Source: JACMLD01 sp038207265
GTDB taxonomy: Bacteria; Bacteroidota; Bacteroidia; Chitinophagales; Chitinophagaceae
Length of the DNA stretch: 64,000 nucleotides
Assembly: GCA_038207265.1 (NCBI GenBank)
Contig: JBBQZZ010000006.1
Span: 62,001 to 126,000 of the forward strand
Reading direction: 5' to 3'
Part shown: piece after piece, positions 62,351 to 64,000 of the stretch
Layout: every line of letters begins with the position of its first letter
Position numbering within the stretch: the stretch's first letter is position 1
Program-made: the position numbers and the translations under genes
Notes under the pieces: model-generated
What the model saw: the letters and a program-made list of their open reading frames with translations, nothing else
Databases searched by the model: none
Told to the model about the DNA's origin: nothing

Positions 62351-63074
62351 ATGAAAATAAATAGTAAAACCAATTACCTGATACTGTTCTTTATTATTTA
62401 TCTGGTAAGCGTAACTATTGTATCAGCACAACAAACACTAAAAAATAATTTTGCTTTTGAGCAAAATGAAAAACTTGGACGTGGTGTAAATATTCTGGGC
62501 TACGACCCTTTGTGGAAAGATCCCTCTAAAGCAAGGATGAACGAAAAACATTTCAAACTAATTAAAGAAGCAGGTTTCAATAACGTTCGAATCGTATTAA
62601 GTCCGTTCAGATTTTCAATGAACGATACCGATTTTACCATCAATCCATTTTTTTTTACCACACTTGATTGGACTATAAAAGAATCATTAAAAAATAAACT
62701 GATGGTGATTGTAGATTTTCATGAACACAATGCCATGCAAAAAGATCCTTTGGTAACTAAACCTATGTTTTTGGCCATGTGGAATTATAAATGCGGTACA
62801 CCGCGTTGCCAGTGTAACAAAAGTGCAGATAACTTGCACAAAAAATTTATTGAAAATCTGATAGGCTATATGGAAAAGATACCTGAACTGGGCGCTAAAC
62901 TCTCTACCCTATGGTATTCCGGCGATTACCATGAAAAACAAAAGCTACAAAATTTGCTATTCCCTGAAGGAATTATCTATAACCGAAAAATGATGAGTGT
63001 CGAACCCTGATAGTAAATAAAATAATTTCACAAAGTGTAGCACTGGTGCGGGCTATAGAAGAAAATAAAAACGG
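62351..63074 (+). pseudogene. GH5 cellulase N-terminus fused in frame to a serine-recombinase C-terminal tail
   Basis: From the ATG at 62351, residues 1-27 are a signal peptide and residues 28-144 are the start of a GH5-type (alpha/beta)8 glycosidase: GRGVNILGYDPLW, HFKLIKEAGFNNVRIVLSPF, VIVDFHEHNAMQKDPL, KPMFLAMW. The acid (NEP) and nucleophile Glu strands are missing. At about 62783 the sequence changes to a Cys-rich zinc-ribbon and helical tail (KCGTPRCQCN, DNLHKKFIENL, KQKLQNLLFPEGIIYNRK) typical of large serine recombinases. The frame ends at 63010, but a one-base shift near 63000 continues the recombinase tail (RTLIVNKIISQSV, ALVRAIEENK) until the tRNA terminator. Both parents are broken. 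Confidence 0.75.
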
Positions 63075-63103
63075 GAACAATGGCAATTCTACCATTGTCC
63101 CCG
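63072..63103 (-). terminator. Terminator of tRNA-Ala
   Basis: On the minus strand, an imperfect 12-bp stem (CGGGGACAATGG / CCATTGTTCCCG) with an 8-base loop is followed by TTTTTATTTTC. It begins six bases after the tRNA 3' end. Confidence 0.85.
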
Positions 63104-63108
63104 CTTTG

Positions 63109-63182
<74 letters not shown>

Positions 63183-63204
63183 TCCTTCTATTAATTATGG
63201 AGTG

Positions 63205-63212
63205 CAAATATA
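63205..63212 (-). promoter_or_regulatory. Predicted -7 box of the tRNA-Ala promoter
   Basis: TATATTTG on the minus strand, 22 bases before the tRNA 5' end, matches TAnnTTTG. A TTTG lies upstream but 26 bases away, longer than usual, so the -33 box is uncertain. Confidence 0.45.
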
Positions 63213-63307
63213 TAAGATTTTGGTATAGTGGCCCTGTACAAATGAGAACAAATTCCGGCGCCACCCGTTATGATAATTATATTTACATCACTTAAAATTC
63301 ATTTTTC

Positions 63308-63481
63308 ATGGGCGTCTGGCAGCAAATAGCAGAGTATTTATATTTAAAGAAAAGAGATCCCAATGCACCGCATACATCCTGGATGAAATACATGCATGGA
63401 ATCAATCGTATTTCAATCTTTATGTTCCTAATAGGAGTGATTATTATATTGCTAAAAGTTTTCATTTTTAAAAAGCATTAG
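63308..63481 (+). CDS. Conserved-looking 57-residue single-helix membrane protein
   Basis: A 57-residue protein (MGVWQQIAEYLYLKKRDPNA ...) with a basic amphipathic N-terminal half (WMKYMHGINRISIF) and one C-terminal membrane helix (FMFLIGVIIILLKVFIF) ending in KKH. It may be the family catalogued as DUF6728, small proteins of Bacteroidota, but I cannot confirm this. Its stop codon overlaps that of convergent lpxB by three bases (63478-63481), which implies strong constraint in spacing. Function is unknown. Confidence 0.65.
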   Translation: MGVWQQIAEYLYLKKRDPNAPHTSWMKYMHGINRISIFMFLIGVIIILLKVFIFKKH

Positions 63482-64000
63482 CACTTTATAAAATCGACTA
63501 TCGATCGGGCTGCCTTAGCGGAGGCATATCCTCCTTCATTTAATTTTTGTTTCAAATCCTGGTAGTCACTTTTTAATTGTGCTATGCGCGATGAATTGGT
63601 TAATAGATCCTGTAATTCATTCCGGAGGTTTCCAGGATTCATTTCATCCTGGATCAATTCATTTACCACCAGTTTATCCATAATAAGATTTACCAGCGAA
63701 ATATATTTTACTTTAATCAGCCGCTTCGCGATTTGGTATGACACTCTGCTTCCTTTATAACAGACCACTTCAGGCACGCCAAACAGGGCAGTTTCCAAAG
63801 TTGCCGTGCCACTGGTTACCAATGCAGCCTTTGATTGCATTAATAAGGAATAGGTTTCATTTCGTACAGATGAAACATTCTTGTATGGTTTTAATAATGA
63901 TTCATAAAAAACATCTTCCTGCCCCGGAGCTTTTGCAACAATGAACTGGTATTCCGGAAAAAATTCACTCACTGCCAGCATTACCGGCAACTTTTTCAAA
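63478..64000 (-). CDS. lpxB: Lipid-A-disaccharide synthase, C-terminal part (5' end outside window)
   Basis: The last 174 codons of LpxB, which joins UDP-diacylglucosamine to lipid X to form lipid A disaccharide at the inner membrane. The GT-B C-terminal domain is clear: LVTSGTATLETALFGVPEVV (nucleotide-sugar binding loop), CYKGSRVSYQIAKRLIKVKYISLVNL (membrane-associated segment) and NLIMDKLVVNELIQDEMNP. The frame is open to the window edge. The gene shows that the organism makes lipid A and confirms a diderm. It is convergent with the small membrane protein gene. Confidence 0.95.
   Translation of the reverse strand, partial: LKKLPVMLAVSEFFPEYQFIVAKAPGQEDVFYESLLKPYKNVSSVRNETYSLLMQSKAALVTSGTATLETALFGVPEVVCYKGSRVSYQIAKRLIKVKYISLVNLIMDKLVVNELIQDEMNPGNLRNELQDLLTNSSRIAQLKSDYQDLKQKLNEGGYASAKAARSIVDFIKC

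Overview
The window looks like a chromosomal segment of a Bacteroidota bacterium, most likely in or near the Chitinophagaceae. The evidence is three exported proteins ending in type IX secretion (T9SS, Por) sorting domains, many Sec signal peptides and lipoproteins, promoters of the Bacteroidota TTG/TTTG...TAnnTTTG type, almost no Shine-Dalgarno sequences, an AT-rich composition, and glycan genes (GH97, GH78 twice, GH172, a FucP-type transporter). Species cannot be fixed from the sequence alone. No phage, intact insertion sequence, CRISPR array, rRNA, or SusC/SusD pair was seen.

Layout. 1-8 kb: the end of an S9 peptidase, then small unlinked genes (lipoprotein, DoxX-like membrane protein, amidohydrolase, SDR, frameshifted lipoprotein, DinB-like protein, gamma-glutamyltransferase). 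7-13.4 kb: two paralogous secreted proteins of unknown function and two tandem amidohydrolase-fold proteins in which one or more metal centres look lost. 13.5-17.9 kb: plus-strand deoC, a SPOR-like protein, an M20 amidohydrolase and a CocE/NonD hydrolase. 17.9-21.7 kb: a minus-strand operon (ABC ATPase, permease, GntR/YtrA regulator, beta-helix-like protein, thioredoxin-like protein) with a 26-bp perfect palindrome abutting its promoter. 21.8-24.5 kb: a Qnr-like pentapeptide protein and a GH97 enzyme.

25-38.5 kb holds three minus-strand T9SS cargo genes of 802, 1008 and about 2351 residues that exchange the same modules: DUF4082 domains, an N,N-dimethylformamidase-large-subunit-like domain in two of them, and eleven PKD/Ig-like repeats plus four DUF4082 domains in the largest. 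Their 5' regions share a sequence element just after a predicted promoter, suggesting common post-initiation control or shared ancestry of the leader.

38.9-43.6 kb is a four-gene plus-strand sugar cluster (lipoprotein, acid-sugar FAH-family enzyme, FucP-like MFS transporter, GH172) that could serve D-arabinose- or L-fucose-type sugars. Facing it, 53.7-43.6 kb is a minus-strand run with two GH78 alpha-L-rhamnosidases, a nucleoside-hydrolase-like protein, a YdjC/ChbG-like deacetylase, a Gfo/Idh/MocA oxidoreductase and a membrane acyltransferase, plus the broken tail of a LytTR regulator. A ROK-family regulator lies upstream.

54-63 kb has an ABC transporter operon bracketed by related intergenic repeats, a CBM6-like protein, an HbpS/GlcG-like protein, an aldo/keto reductase and a sugar isomerase/epimerase-like protein. 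It then decays into gene debris: a 33-codon stub and a GH5 N-terminus fused in frame to the tail of a serine recombinase. Intact housekeeping sequence resumes at tRNA-Ala(GGC), followed by a small membrane protein and lpxB.
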